Assembly (NCBI GenBank): GCA_009602725.1 | Contig: WELB01000132.1 | Coordinates: forward strand, 52,378 to 116,377 | From: Spirogloea muscicola | Lineage: Eukaryota; Streptophyta; Zygnematophyceae; Spirogloeales; Spirogloeaceae | DNA: 64,000 nt | Direction of reading: 5' to 3' | Part shown: positions 32,514 through 47,296 of the stretch, piece by piece | Layout of the letters: each line of letters begins with the position of its first letter | Position numbering within the stretch: the first letter of the stretch is position 1 | Notes under the pieces: model-generated | Seen by the model: the letters and a program-made list of their open reading frames with translations, nothing else | Database searches by the model: none | Told to the model about the DNA's origin: nothing | Translations under genes and position numbers: made by a program

Positions 32514-33255
32514 ATTGGGTCAACCCTGCCAAGCACAGGGATGGTAAGCCAAGACGGCGGCGCATAGCAACGCAAAACAAAGCATTTTCCATCCGCAAGC
32601 CCGCATGCAAAGGCAAAGCGCGGAGCCACTCAGACGCTCCCAGAGACGAAACCGATAGGAGCCGAGCCTGGCCTCGAGCATCCCCTTGGAGGAGACTCCA
32701 GAGATGCTCCAGTGGTTGCTCGTCTGCAGCACGGAGAAACCGCGATTGAGCCTTGACATCAGAAACGTCAGCCCAGGGAGCAAGCCAAACAGGCTCAATT
32801 ATCAGAGGCAGGTATACGGCAAAGAGGTCCTGTTGGCATGCTTTGAGAGTCACTTGGAAAGGCAGACTCCCCTGAACCACGTTATTGATGTGAGGCGCCA
32901 AAACACTTTGTTGCCCAAGGAGGAATCGTCCAGATATGGGCGGAGCTACCTGAGCCCTGCAGCCAGGGTACGCTGGTCTGCACAAGCGGACGGAGGGGCG
33001 ACAACCAAGCCCGTGACGTATGGGCAGCGTACACTGCACTAGTGCTGCTGGAGCCTGCTCTAGGAGTGGGTGAGCGATCAAATCAGCAAGGCATTGCTGA
33101 AGCTTGACATCAATGGATGCATAGATAGCATCCAAGCTGACCGAAGGTGGGACCGTTTGCAGGAGGTAACATGGTCGCTGTGCCACACTCCTGGTCAAAA
33201 TGACCACTGCCAACTGAGACTCCCCAAGGCTGGGGAGCTCTGGCAGGACCTGCAT
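32302..33255 (-). CDS. LINE thumb/linker segment with zinc knuckle (family B)
   Basis: A 317-residue frame following RT after one frame change. It contains the HGLGCRPSVRLC linker motif that follows the thumb in R2-like elements, then LGLPSLCLAGLTQ and the knuckle CECELFEHDALLMGDHMLRC, with the same spacing as family C (C-x-C-x12-H-x3-C). After HMLRC the frame is lost and the endonuclease continues in the next ORF. Confidence 0.75.
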   Translation of the reverse strand: MQVLPELPSLGESQLAVVILTRSVAQRPCYLLQTVPPSVSLDAIYASIDVKLQQCLADLIAHPLLEQAPAALVQCTLPIRHGLGCRPSVRLCRPAYPGCRAQVAPPISGRFLLGQQSVLAPHINNVVQGSLPFQVTLKACQQDLFAVYLPLIIEPVWLAPWADVSDVKAQSRFLRAADEQPLEHLWSLLQGDARGQARLLSVSSLGASEWLRALPLHAGLRMENALFCVAMRRRLGLPSLCLAGLTQCECELFEHDALLMGDHMLRCAKGSDRTGLSQPPTGRDVWRRQGGGISSGVGEHRGDARPTPQLGPSDEAC

Positions 33256-33261
33256 GTAACC

Positions 33262-34521
33262 TTAGAGACGAGCACCCTCCGAGAAAGACGGTCCCCTTAG
33301 TGGCACTCCCAAGATCCTCAAGCCGCCCTCAGGAGTCTGACAAGATGTAGGCAATGAGGGAAAGAGGGAAAGAGGGATGCCAACGGGGGCCCAGGTGGAG
33401 CATGTAGCAGGATTGAACCCTAGCCCGATGAGCTGGAGCTGGTGCTGAAGCGTGCCGAAAGCTTGCAGCACCTCCTCTGGGCGGCCGAGGAGCGTGGTAT
33501 CATCCGCGTAGCTCAAGAGGAGAACGCCAGGGTGAGCGCTCGCCGTATTGCGCAAAGCACGGTGATGCGCCAGAGCAAAGAGAAAACCACCCATGGCATC
33601 ACCTTGCCGTGTCCCCGTCTTTGACTGCAAAACAGCCAAACAATTCCCTGCCCCCCACAACAATGCAGATGGCAAGCCATACATGCATCGGAAGTGAGGG
33701 AGGAGGGTGGGAAAGATACAGAACGTTCCGCTGCAGACAAATGTCCCGTCGTACTGCCTTAGCTCCTCGGCAATGACCTGCCGATCCACGGAGTTGAATG
33801 CCTTCCGTACATCGACGCTCAAGGCCAGCCAATGGGGGTTGACATCCATTGCCGCTCGTACCCCGTGCACCAGGGTCTCAGCGCCAGCACGCATCCCAGT
33901 TTCAAAGTGGTGGGGATGGAAGTGCGCCTGGGCATCGTCCTGGATCTGCATGATTAGGGTGCGCCCCACGAGGCGCGACAGAACCTCCCCCATCGAGATA
34001 GGACACACTCCCCCGCTGTCCTTCTGCAAAGCAATGAGATTGCTTGTGCAGAGGACTGCGCCTACTCGTTGGGTGAGGTGTCCACGCGCAACATGTTGTG
34101 CAACCCTAAGCAGCAGATTGAAATCCTCCGAGTCGTCCTCCCCATACAGCTCCCGCAAGTGCTCAAAGAGCATGCCCGATGGACCCCCGGCGACTGCCTT
34201 GCGGCTACTCACAATCGCCCGACGGAAGGCAGCCGGGTCCAGGTCCACCGGTTGAGCAGGCGTGAAGCTCTCCAACCATGTATCTAATCTTCGCGGGGCC
34301 GGAGGATGGAGCTGCTTGAGTGCGGCCAAGGTTGCCGCATCAAGCGGTGCTGGTGTCGAGGGCTCCAAGGCTTGGGCAGCCCTGGCAAGGTCGCCGGCTC
34401 GTCCAATCGGATGGCACGTCGCTTGCCCGCCTCCTTGATATCGGACTCCGACGTGGTGGGCCGAAACTTGGCTTGCGCGAGTTGAGCAGCCGCTTGGTGC
34501 TTTGCTAGTAGCAGCTGCCAC
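33262..34521 (-). CDS. LINE reverse transcriptase segment (family B)
   Basis: A 419-residue open frame. RT motifs in order: the upstream block VAGGPSGMLFEHLRELYG; GGVCPISMGEVLSRLVGRTL (motif 2 type, R...PI); ALSVDVRKAFNSVDRQVI (motif A, catalytic Asp); TGTRQGDAMGGFLFALAH (motif B); LLSYADDTTLLGRPEEV (motif C, YADD); then GFNPATCSTWAP. Together they place it in the non-LTR class. A short insertion-like stretch (DGTFVCSGTFCI) sits between motifs A and B. The first roughly 25 residues are probably out of frame with the real protein. Confidence 0.85.
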   Translation of the reverse strand: MAAATSKAPSGCSTRASQVSAHHVGVRYQGGGQATCHPIGRAGDLARAAQALEPSTPAPLDAATLAALKQLHPPAPRRLDTWLESFTPAQPVDLDPAAFRRAIVSSRKAVAGGPSGMLFEHLRELYGEDDSEDFNLLLRVAQHVARGHLTQRVGAVLCTSNLIALQKDSGGVCPISMGEVLSRLVGRTLIMQIQDDAQAHFHPHHFETGMRAGAETLVHGVRAAMDVNPHWLALSVDVRKAFNSVDRQVIAEELRQYDGTFVCSGTFCIFPTLLPHFRCMYGLPSALLWGAGNCLAVLQSKTGTRQGDAMGGFLFALAHHRALRNTASAHPGVLLLSYADDTTLLGRPEEVLQAFGTLQHQLQLIGLGFNPATCSTWAPVGIPLSLFPSLPTSCQTPEGGLRILGVPLRGPSFSEGARL

Positions 34522-35289
34522 GCCCCACCTTCAAACAGGTGGAGGCGCAGCAGCAGCTCCTTGCGACCCGCCTTCCCCTGCGGCAGGCGACCAGGCACAA
34601 GTCGCGAGAACAACACAAACACAGCCCATGCAGCCTCATCCTCGCTGTCACGAGCCAGACGTGCCAGGAGGGGCCGAAGGGCTCGCCGTATGTGAGGCGA
34701 GCTTAATATGGGACGTGTCGTAGGAGCTGCGCGTTGGTCGTCCGCAGGATCTCGAAGACGTCCACGCTCCCCGCCCACCGCCAGTGTTTTGCCGTAGGCC
34801 CTGGTGGTGGTGTTGGCATCGTCCCTCTTGAAGGAGCTCTGCGAGCCCGAGCGGTGGCGGATGCCTCTGCCAGCTGCGCCTGCCTGTTAGCAGAACGCAC
34901 GCAGGCCCGTGCGTGCTCAGACCCGCCTTGGTGGCACAGCGCCACCGGCAAAGCCGGCAGCAGAGCTCCACGGGCGGGCAAGGGGTTGCCTCCGCAGGGG
35001 GCCGGAGGTCTTCTTGGTCCTGCTCCCCTCCCCGAGGTGCAACTGTTACAGCGGCATTTTCCTCCACGGTCCCGTTAGCATCACCAGCGCTACTGCCACC
35101 GCTCGCCGAGCCCATGGCGACAACCACTTCCATGCGCCGCCTAGCTCCTCCGCTGCGGCGACCAACCCTCCAAAATAAAGGGGGGTTGGTGGGAGCCGCC
35201 TGCCCTGCAGACGAGGGGGAGGTGCGCGGCGTTGGCTGTGGGTGGGGCTCGAAGCCCGTAAGTAGAGCAGCATGAGAAGCAGCGGGAGA

Positions 35290-35827
35290 GGATACGGGGG
35301 GAGGGGGTCCTGTGCCCCTCTACATGTTGTCCTCCTCCACGGCAATCTCGGGTCGTGTCGGGGCCGTGGTCGGGACAGCCGTCTCGTCCGTCCCTGGGCC
35401 TGGAGGGGCCCGGGATGAGCGCGCAGCGCAGCAGCTCCTGGAGCCCCGGTGCACTGCTCTCGCGCTGGCCGCCCGTGCGCTTCCCTCCCCGGCACGAGTG
35501 AGCCGACGGGTCAGATGGCAGCCGGCCGAGCCAGCTTGGGAGCTGGGCAGCCGGGCCCATGCCCGCATCCCCCCTCGCACGAGGGGCCCCGCCACGGGGG
35601 GGGGGGCGGGCGCGGCGAGAGGCGCGGCTGAAGTCAAGTCCAGTAAAGTCAACAGGGCCAAGGTCAGGTCAAGGTCAAGTCGAGGGCGGCGGAAGCAGGG
35701 CGGGTGGCGGGGCTGCCCCGCCACTCCCACGAGCCCGACTGCAGCACCGTCGCGGGGGGCCACCCGGGGGAGGTGCTTGGGACCATTACCCGCTCCTTGC
35801 TTGCCCAGCTTCCGCGCCCGAGCCCTC
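35290..35827. other. GC-rich spacer with AGGTCA-like repeats
   Basis: No gene called. 35633-35690 contains irregular repeats of (A)AGGTCA/AAGTCA. The long plus frame running into the next gene from 35312 is not used, because the ATG at 35838 and a following intron match the paralogue. Confidence 0.45.
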
Positions 35828-35837
35828 CCCGCCCGCC

Positions 35838-37513
35838 ATGGCGCTCGTCGCCCTCGCCGGGCAGTTCGTGGGCTGCCTCATCGACGACGGTCAGCCCGCG
35901 GCCCCCCGGCACCCCCGCCCGCGCTCTGGCGCTTCCCTCCGCCCGCTGACCCGCGCTCGCCGCTGCGCCGCGGCCGTCCGCCCCATGCAGGCACCGGCCC
36001 GTCGTTAAGCTATGACGAGTCGCCCGGCTTCACGGTGGACGATGAGGAGAGTGCTCCGCCCTCGCCTTGGACGTCGTCGGCGTACACTGCCTACTCTGAG
36101 TCGGCAGACTCGCAGGCATACCTGACCGACGCTCTGGCCGATGGCTACCCCAGTCCCTACCCGCCGGCCGCTGAGGCTGCAGGAACAGAGGGTACGGACA
36201 CGCCCTTTGCCTACCCGCCCCCATCAGCACCATTTGCAGCTTCGGCCTACCCTCCGTTGCCCCAGAATGCATCCTACCCGGCTCCGAGCGCCGCTTCTGA
36301 TCTTTATGCAGCTCTTCTGGTGGCAGCAGCTGCCAAGCCTGTTGCGCAGCAGCCCCCAGATTCCTACCAAGCCAGCTCGAGCTTCTACGACCAGCTGCCC
36401 CAGAAAGCTGAGCTGAAGCCCGAGGGAGCTGCGGGACAGCAGGTTGTCTGGTCTGTGAGCTACTGTAGTGACCAGCATGGACAGGCCAGCAAGTATGGCT
36501 CTGTAGGCAACAGTTATTACCAGCCTGGACAGGCCAACAAGTATGACTCACATGAGGCGGCTGTGCGGTACGGCTACCAGCCCCAGATTTGGCCCCCACC
36601 GTACCCGCCGCCATGTTCTACGGCCCAGTCGACCTATCCCCCTCCACAGCCTGGCTACACTCCTCTGCAATCTGGGCTTACCCCCCCACCTGGCTATGCC
36701 CCGCAACTATATTCCTGTCAGCAGCCTTCACATGGTGAGTGCAGAGGTGCCAGGTGCAGCCCCTGCCTTGGAAGGCAGAATGCAAGACAACCTGATGCAG
36801 CGCCTGCAGTTGTGCTTGACAATTGTTGGGTTTGCATAGTGAAGTCTCTGTAGAGTCATTCTGATTGCACTTTTACGGTGCGGGTGACACTGGCTTGGCT
36901 GCAATATCATACCTGATCTAATAGGAGAACCACGCGTATGTACTTATCAAGGGTGCCTGTTTCCACCCTGCTGTCTGGCGTTGGTAGGAGCTCCTCCGCC
37001 AGCCCCTCCTCAGTATGGAGCCCCTCCTCAGTACGGAGCACCCCCTCAGTATGGAGCCCCCCCTCAGTACGGTGCACCACCTCCTTACGGAGCACCCCCA
37101 CAGTATGGAGCACCACCGCCTCCTTATTATGGGGCAGCACCCTCGCCACAACCCTATCAAGGTAAAGGCTAGCTTCCAGCTCAGACACAACAAGGTCGGT
37201 CAACCTTCTTGCTGTGTGGTTGGCACTGTTGGCCTTGAGCAAGAATATCGTGTTGGGCAGTGAGCAAGACAGAGATACTGATAAACGAGCACCTCAATGT
37301 TGACTACGGTCAAGGCCAAGGGAAGCAGCTGATATTTCAGACACTCTGGCAGGTGGATATGGTAGATACCAGGCTCCTCCACCAGGCTACGCCCCCCAAC
37401 AGCAGCAGCAGCAGCAGCAGCAGGGATTTCTCTCTGGCCAGAACAACAATTTGCTGCTTGGCGCTGCCGGTGCTCTTGCTGGTGGCCTCCTACTTGGAAA
37501 AATCCTTCATTGA
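35838..37513 (+). CDS. SRC2-like paralogue without a working C2 domain
   Basis: Four exons keep frame: 35838-35889, 35991-36734, 36988-37161, 37353-37513. Exon 1 (MALVALAGQFVGCLIDD) is the diverged counterpart of the first C2 strand. Exon 2 begins with the C2 piece ESPGFTVDDEESAPP and then runs directly into the Tyr/Pro-rich linker (TDALADGYPSPYPP). The rest of the C2 domain, encoded by exons 2 and 4 in the parent, is gone, and intron 1 is a hybrid of parental introns 1 and 2. The PPQYGA exon is nearly identical to the parent, and the tail (Q8, GFLSGQNNNLLLGAAGALAG) ends GKILH instead of GDIFD. The frame is fully open, so it may still make a protein that cannot bind membranes through C2. Confidence 0.78.
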
Positions 37514-37777
37514 GTCTGGAGCTCCAAGCTGCTCTCAGTACCGCCGGAGTCAATGTTGACAGATCCAGTGCAGAACATCAGCTTCTTGCACTTTGACAGC
37601 TGATGCAATGCCCACAATCTCCAGCTAGATATGGGGTTTGGGGGCCTGAGTACGCTGTAGTTCGTGCACCTAGGCATCCATTAGTGCTTTTTCAGATTTG
37701 TGTGGACTTACAAGTTACAAGGTCTGTAAAATATCGTGTACTATTCATGCACAAAGGCTTGAAATCAGTCAGCAGAC

Positions 37778-38014
37778 ATGGCATTTGTAAGTTGCTGCAA
37801 GGATCCAGACGAGCTCTTCAATCAGCTCCAAAGCCTGCAGTTGTCCCTTGGTCTTCGCTGTCGCTTCTGCTTTGGCTGCATAGCATTCGATGGTCCTGCA
37901 GCAATCGGCTTATATGGTGACGATCAAGCTTTAGACTTCAAAGTGCAATTATATTATAACTTGCTCCCTGGCGTCCACAGTACAATCTGGAACGAATCAT
38001 TGCTTGCCATCTAA
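37778..38014 (+). other. 78-residue open frame, copy B only
   Basis: Reads MAFVSCCKDPDELFNQLQS, LQLSLGLRCRF and GPAAIGLYGDDQALDFKVQL. It looks protein-like, but no family is recognised and copy A has a stop in it. It could be an exon of an unknown gene or chance. Confidence 0.25.
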
Positions 38015-38437
38015 ATGCCCGTGATGCGGGCCTGAAGAAGGCACACTTGTGCACATGTGACCCCTCACATGTGCGAGGCATTAAAGTGCTCTACCGGGTC
38101 AAGCCAACATGTCCTAGGGGAAGGGGCAAGATACCGCGCCTTCTTAACACCATCTTAAGCTGATATCAGGACATTTACCGCAGTGAAACTACTGCATCTT
38201 TGAGGGACATAAGAAGCAAAATATGTTCTTTGTTGTCCGCGGCCAAGCATTGAGCATACTTACATAAGTCTACCAAGGGACGAGAAGACTGAGATCGTGA
38301 TCCACTCTGAGAGTCATCTTCCACGTGAAGTTGCCATTGTTAACCTGCTCTACGTAACTTTTCAATCAAAGTACCTGTGTGCTGCTTTCTCGCAGACAGC
38401 AAGACTGAAATAACAATTCATGTCCAGCCTGTACTCT

Positions 38438-38930
38438 CTAGGAGCGCTTGGCGTGTCGTGTGCGCTCAATGTGTATGTTGGATGCCTTGGGAGACGACAC
38501 ACTTGCAAACAGCTCAAAGTCCCTGCCACAGTCTCCTACTGTGCCTGAGCCTTCTCCAGACGAGGTCACCAATATATAGTCCTCTGACAGCCTGCATTCT
38601 AGTGCCTGATCACCCGGAAGCTCCTTCTTGTTGCATTTATCCAAGACCAGACACGGCCTGCCCATCAGATCTTGGTGATAGTGTTACTTTTTCCTCAGTG
38701 GCAGTCAGCATTGCAGAATCTTTTGCATCATAGGGCAGGCCTTGTGTTTTGTACTCGGAGACGCTGAAGTACCACAGCAGCTGACGGCTGAGGAGACACA
38801 CGACAGTGGAGGCGGCATGCAGTGTCCAGAGCTCGTCGGTCTTAGGCATCTGGTAGCAGCTTGAGCTACGAGTCAGTGAGTTAGCAGCTGTGAGCATGTT
38901 GCGCAGAGCAAGCTTGGGGGCAGCAAGCAT
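38438..38930 (-). other. Unrecognised minus-strand coding candidate, copy B version
   Basis: Two overlapping minus frames. One encodes MPKTDELWTLHAASTVVCLL, SRQLLWYFSVSEYKTQGLP and SPRSDGQAVSGLG-stop (38637-38930), with a hydrophobic core. The other encodes MGRPCLVLDKCNKKELPGD (38438-38665). Further upstream (38940-39110, minus) the frame ALTALELHQGISVKPLRRLC, then RAGRAPTVTWE, is conserved with copy A. They may be exons of one membrane-associated gene, but splicing could not be settled and no family is recognised. Confidence 0.3.
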
Positions 38931-39185
38931 CTTGAGCTGATGTAGTCAACCTCCCAGGTGACAGTAGGTGCTCGGCCTGCTCGCACGTCACCACTCCTGA
39001 GCCAGAGACGGTGGTGACGGCAGAGCCTGCGCAAGGGCTTCACCGAGATGCCTTGGTGCAGCTCCAGCGCTGTGAGGGCAAGCACGACAGCGGCCACATT
39101 CTGCGAGCCCCCGCGCGGCTCCCCGCGGCCTTGCCTCAAAGGCCCGGCCGCCTGCCCTCCCGCCTGCGTCCCGGAGGCCCAGGCG

Positions 39186-39715
39186 TTTGCCCCGGACGAG
39201 ACGACGAGGCCAGAGGGGCGCAGGGCCGAGGCAGGCGGGCCACTGGCCTCGGCGCTCGGATGCCGGGCGCGCAGGCGGGCAGGCAGGGCCATGGCGGAGC
39301 CTGCGCCGCCGCCAGTGCCGTGCCGCTGGCAGCCCGNGGTCGCGGCCTTGCCCTGCGCCGGCGCCGGCCTGCTGCCTTGGCAGCAGCCCCGCGCTCTCCC
39401 TCCCCTGCTGCCCAGCCATGGCGGCCCCGCCAGGCGGGCGCGCGCTCACAGCACACCCTGCTCACTTGTACGCTGCCAAGGGCCGCCAAACCTCTGCTGC
39501 CGATTTAGCCCAGCCCATTTGCAGATGGGGATTGGCTCGAGGCCCCCGTTGGCGCACCAACTCACATTGCGAGAGTAGGACCTGCCAACTCCTACGTTGT
39601 GTACACCTTGCCCTTCTCCCCTCGTATCGGCCTGTTTGCAGCGAGCTCTCGCTCATGCTTTGCACCTGGAAGCTGGGCGAGCTGTAGTTGGTGGCAGAAG
39701 CGCTTAACTTAAAGT
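39186..39715. other. GC-rich sequence without called gene
   Basis: Low-complexity Ala/Pro/Arg frames on both strands, with an N at 39337. Nothing recognised. Confidence 0.4.
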
Positions 39716-39719
39716 CGGG

Positions 39720-40155
39720 ACAATGATCAGCAACCTTTACATAAGAAAGTAAGCCAAAAGCCAGCCCGCAAGGATGAACAAGGTCCAACGGGTCCGGAAA
39801 GAGCTGGTATACACCACCGTGCAGGTACCACGAAGAATGGTCATTTATAATCTCTGGTAAGCAGCCACAGTCAGAAAGACTAGCCCCCGTGAGGCAGTCC
39901 CCTTGACGATAGCCAGAGGCGGCAGCTTGAGCACGGCCAGCTCGCAGATGCAAGGCATTGGCAAATGACCGCTGGAGGGAAATGGACAGGCGCTTACGAA
40001 CCACCTGCGCTAGCGAGCCAGCAGCGTCGAAGTCAGCCTGCCCGCCCCGCCGACGCAGTGCAAGCTTGGTCAAAAGGTCTAGCCACTGAGACACAAGAGC
40101 CCCGTGCACGTTGATGGCCAGTGGAACGAAGTCGTCCCCTTCCGATGGCTCTACT
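39720..40155 (-). mobile_element. LINE tail, A-like family
   Basis: The minus strand reads HGALVSQWLDLLTKLALRRR, LSISLQRSFANALHLRAGRA and GASLSDCGCLPEI, i.e. the C-terminal extension with a diverged end (no TRGY). A remnant of the 3' hairpin block lies near 39755-39790. It borders the 3' end of the lysyl-tRNA synthetase gene. Confidence 0.7.
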
Positions 40156-40157
40156 TG

Positions 40158-40205
40158 CTGACCTGTGGTTACTGAGCGGGTCAGCTGAGCAGCAGGTAGT
40201 TGCGT
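40158..40205 (+). mobile_element. Short LINE family E 3'UTR piece
   Basis: GTGGTTACTGAGCGGGTCAG and what follows matches, in opposite orientation, the sequence just after the family E stop codon at 17110-17145. It is under 50 bp and abuts the minus-strand tail at 39720-40155. Confidence 0.5.
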
Positions 40206-40453
40206 GTGCTCAACAGTGCCATGCCGGCACCAACAGGTGACTCTCCAGAAGCTTGCCCACCAGCTGCTGCCTCTCCTCCCACCTCGCTGTCCTGCCCCAC
40301 TGCCATAGCTGCTGCCCTGCTCCTGGCAGCAAATCCTTCCTGGTCAACCCAAGAACCCACAGAAGGGCACTGCGTATTGTGTCCTCAATTAAGGCGATGT
40401 TGACTGGTGGACCTTTTGCAATATATGCGTTTTTCAAGCTGAAGCTGTCTGGC

Positions 40454-44870
<4,417 letters not shown>

Positions 44871-45078
44871 GCCTGTATGCGTCTGGCAGCCGCTTAGTTC
44901 TTCACCATCAGCAGCCGCAGCCTCTCCTGCGGGGGCCCTCCATCCACGGCTCGAGGCTCCAGGGCTTTCAGCAGCTCAGGGCCCCCACCCCCCCCTTCTG
45001 GGCCGCGCTTGCGGCCTCTCACCGCCAGCTGCCCCCAGCAAGCGCCTGCCTCCAGACTCGCGACGGCGGCGGCCCTGC

Positions 45079-45082
45079 ATGC

Positions 45083-45114
<32 letters not shown>

Positions 45115-47296
45115 CGTGTTGCTTCAGAAGGAGCGGCGCAGGCGGCCAAGCGGCGCAGGGTGGACGGCGGCCACGCAGAGCCGCAGGCCCTGCCTGACGG
45201 GCAGGCGGCCGCCGCTCCCGCCCCCGCCCCCGCCCGCTACGTCTCCAAGCGCGAGAGGGCGGTGGCGGCACCCGGAGCCGGCGGCCCCGGCGCCGGTCCC
45301 GGCGATGGCGGCGGAGGCGACAGCGACCAGCCAGAGGGTGAGAGAGAGCGGCGAAGCCCCAGCTGGACGCCACCAGCTCGCTCTCGGCCTGGCGGCAGGC
45401 CTCATGGCGGCTGCGGCGGGGGTTGGCGCTGCAGCGGGGCCTGGCGAGCATGGCGGACCGGCGGGAGTGCGCTTACCCGGCGGCGCTCCCCCGGCGCTGG
45501 CGCGGGCACTGGCGGACGGCGGCGCCGGGCGGGGCTCAGCCAACAGGGCACCCCGGGCGACGACGGCGGTGCTGCGGGGCCACACGCGCTGCGCCACCGC
45601 CGTCCGCTGGTCCCCCGGCTCCGGTCAGACTCTCGACCTCTGGCCCCCACCACCTCCAGCTGGGCCGCCGGTGCTGAGGTGCAGCAGATGTGACAGATGA
45701 TGGTCAAGTGGGTGGACGTCGTTGCGAGGTGTGCGAGCCTGTGCCACGCTGTGGAGCCTCATCCTCGTGGGCTGCGCTGCTGGCTCGCAGGCAGGCTGCT
45801 TGCATCCGCGGCCATGGACGGCATCGTGTGCGTGTGGGACGTGTGGGCTTCACCCGGCGATCAGTTGCTTGGCTCCCTCAGGACTCACGCGGCTGCCATC
45901 TCCTCACTGAGATGGTCTCCAGACGGCCGAAGCCTACTTACAGGTGCATTGACTGTCCGATGCCAAGAACTTGAGGCTCAGTTGCGCACAATGTCCTCAG
46001 ACACTCACTTGTAGTCGGCTCATCATCAGCACTACTGGCATGTGAGCATGAGGATGTGCCCAGGAGCTCAGCGGCACAAAGTGCAGTCCCCAGCGAGCTG
46101 TATGTGTCCAATCCGCTGACATGGACTCTGATGGCGTCCTTCAGGCAGCTATGACAGGATGGTGAAGGTGACGGACCTTGAAACAGGCAAGTGTACCCAG
46201 GTACACAAAGCTCAAGTGAATGTGAGGAGCTATAGCAAAGTGGATAAAGAGCTCATGCAGTAATGTGCCCGTGAAATCCATCACAAGTGCTTTCGAAATC
46301 TCGGTCGTGGTCCAGGGCAGGGCAGTAAATTATGGCCTGAAAGCAACCTAATCAACCGCGTACGATGGTCAAAATGGCTCAGAGCTTGATTGCTGTGCAG
46401 ATTCTTGCACATGATTCCTACGTGTCAGCACTGCAACTCCACCCTGTCGACAAGTCAATTGTGCTGGTCGGTGACTTTGGCTCACACCTCAAGGCCTGGG
46501 ATTTGCGGGCGAGCAAAGCGGCTGTCAAGAGCTTTGGAGGTGCCATGGGCCAGATTATGGACGTGGACTTGAGGCCCGACGGTCAGAGCTTTGTGTCTGC
46601 CGCCAATGTTACGAAGCGGAGCATGATGGACCAGACCATTGTTGTGTGGGACTGGCACAAGGGCATTCGCATGTCAGAACAGGTGGGACGTCGTGTGCCA
46701 TGCATCGCGATGACAATTGATCTCATGAAAGCCCTTGAAGTCTTACGACATGCACAAAGTATATGTGCTGGCAGGTCTACATGGAGGGGTGCACCTGCGT
46801 GTGCGTGAGGTACCACCCTTACCGAGAGGTCTTTGTGGCGCAAAGCACTGCAGACTACGTGGCCATATTCTCTGCCAAAGCCCCCTTCAAGCTGGACAAG
46901 TACAGGCGCTATGAGAGCCACAAGGCAAGTCCAGTATAGCACCTGAGACGCTGGTGCATGCTACATTGTACCAGGGAGAGAAGTCGTACTCAGATACCTG
47001 CAAAAGAAAAAGTATGTCAGCCTGCCAATGCTGTGGCCTCAGTTGGGCTGAACACATTTCATCCTTCACCCCAGGTTGGGGCTTATCAAATTGGCTGCGC
47101 CTTCAGTCCCGATGGTGAGTTGCTGGCGACAGGCTCTGATAATGGTGCCCTCTTCTTCTATGGAAGCTGGTCTACGCGTGTCCTTAAGAAGATCACTGCT
47201 CATGCTGCAGTGTCCCGGGACGTTGAGTTCCATCCTGTCCTACCAACCACTGTCGCAAGCTGTGCCTGGGATGGCACTGTTGCTGTCACTACCTGA
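45079..47296 (+). CDS. WDR25: WDR25-like WD40 repeat protein
   Basis: Close relative of the splicing factor PRP17/CDC40; the function of WDR25 itself is poorly known. Exons: 45079 to about 45337, about 45442-45623, 45791-45943, 46145-46200, 46401-46682, 46775-46924, 47075-47296. The N-terminus is disordered with a Gly run (GGC repeat) and AAKRRRVDGG, a likely nuclear signal. WD units include LRGHTRCATAVRWSP, ASAAMDGIVCVWDVW, SYDRMVKVTDLETGK, VGDFGSHLKAWDLRASKAAV and MMDQTIVVWDWHKGIR. IGCAFSPDGELLATGSDNG and FHPVLPTTVASCAWDG form the end, matching the family's final repeats. The intron 46925-47074 uses a GC donor (GCAAGT). The exon 2 acceptor is uncertain. The gene faces the lysyl-tRNA synthetase gene head to head. 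Confidence 0.88.
45089..45114 (+). repeat. GGC trinucleotide run encoding poly-Gly
   Basis: About eight to nine GGC units directly after the proposed WDR25 start codon. Confidence 0.8.

Larger units (their letters stand above)
31726..35290 (-). mobile_element. Nearly full-length RLE-type LINE, family B
   Basis: About 3.5 kb on the minus strand, the most complete element in the window. In order: an N-terminal frame (ATG 35133) with zinc finger CRLCRWRCATKAGLSTHGPAC (C-x2-C-x12-H-x3-C); a reverse transcriptase; a linker with zinc knuckle; a restriction-like endonuclease with KLHKY; the C-terminal extension ending SSDFLLLTRGY-stop at 31828-31830; and a 3'UTR with the family B hairpin ending near 31728. 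Three or four frame changes separate the pieces, so it is inactive but recent-looking. The 5' end is not sharply defined; no target-site duplication was recognised. Restriction-like endonuclease elements of the R2/NeSL/CRE type usually insert with site preference; none is evident here. Confidence 0.87.
35828..39185 (+). repeat. Segmental duplication, copy B
   Basis: Second copy of 24150-28690, same orientation, about 11.7 kb downstream and separated by LINEs. Copy B lacks two pieces relative to copy A: exon 2 with parts of introns 1 and 2, and the stretch equivalent to about 24545-25425. It is otherwise collinear to its end at about 39185. Confidence 0.85.

Noticed and set aside
17100-35290. 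Zepp-type or other APE-type LINE
   Set aside because: The downstream KxxKY endonuclease and CCHC-like linker with a single N-terminal zinc finger fit RLE-type elements; no AP-endonuclease domain precedes RT.
35312-36853. 513-residue continuous plus frame through the SRC2 paralogue
   Set aside because: It reads through the first intron; the ATG at 35838 and splice sites shared with the parent gene explain the locus better.
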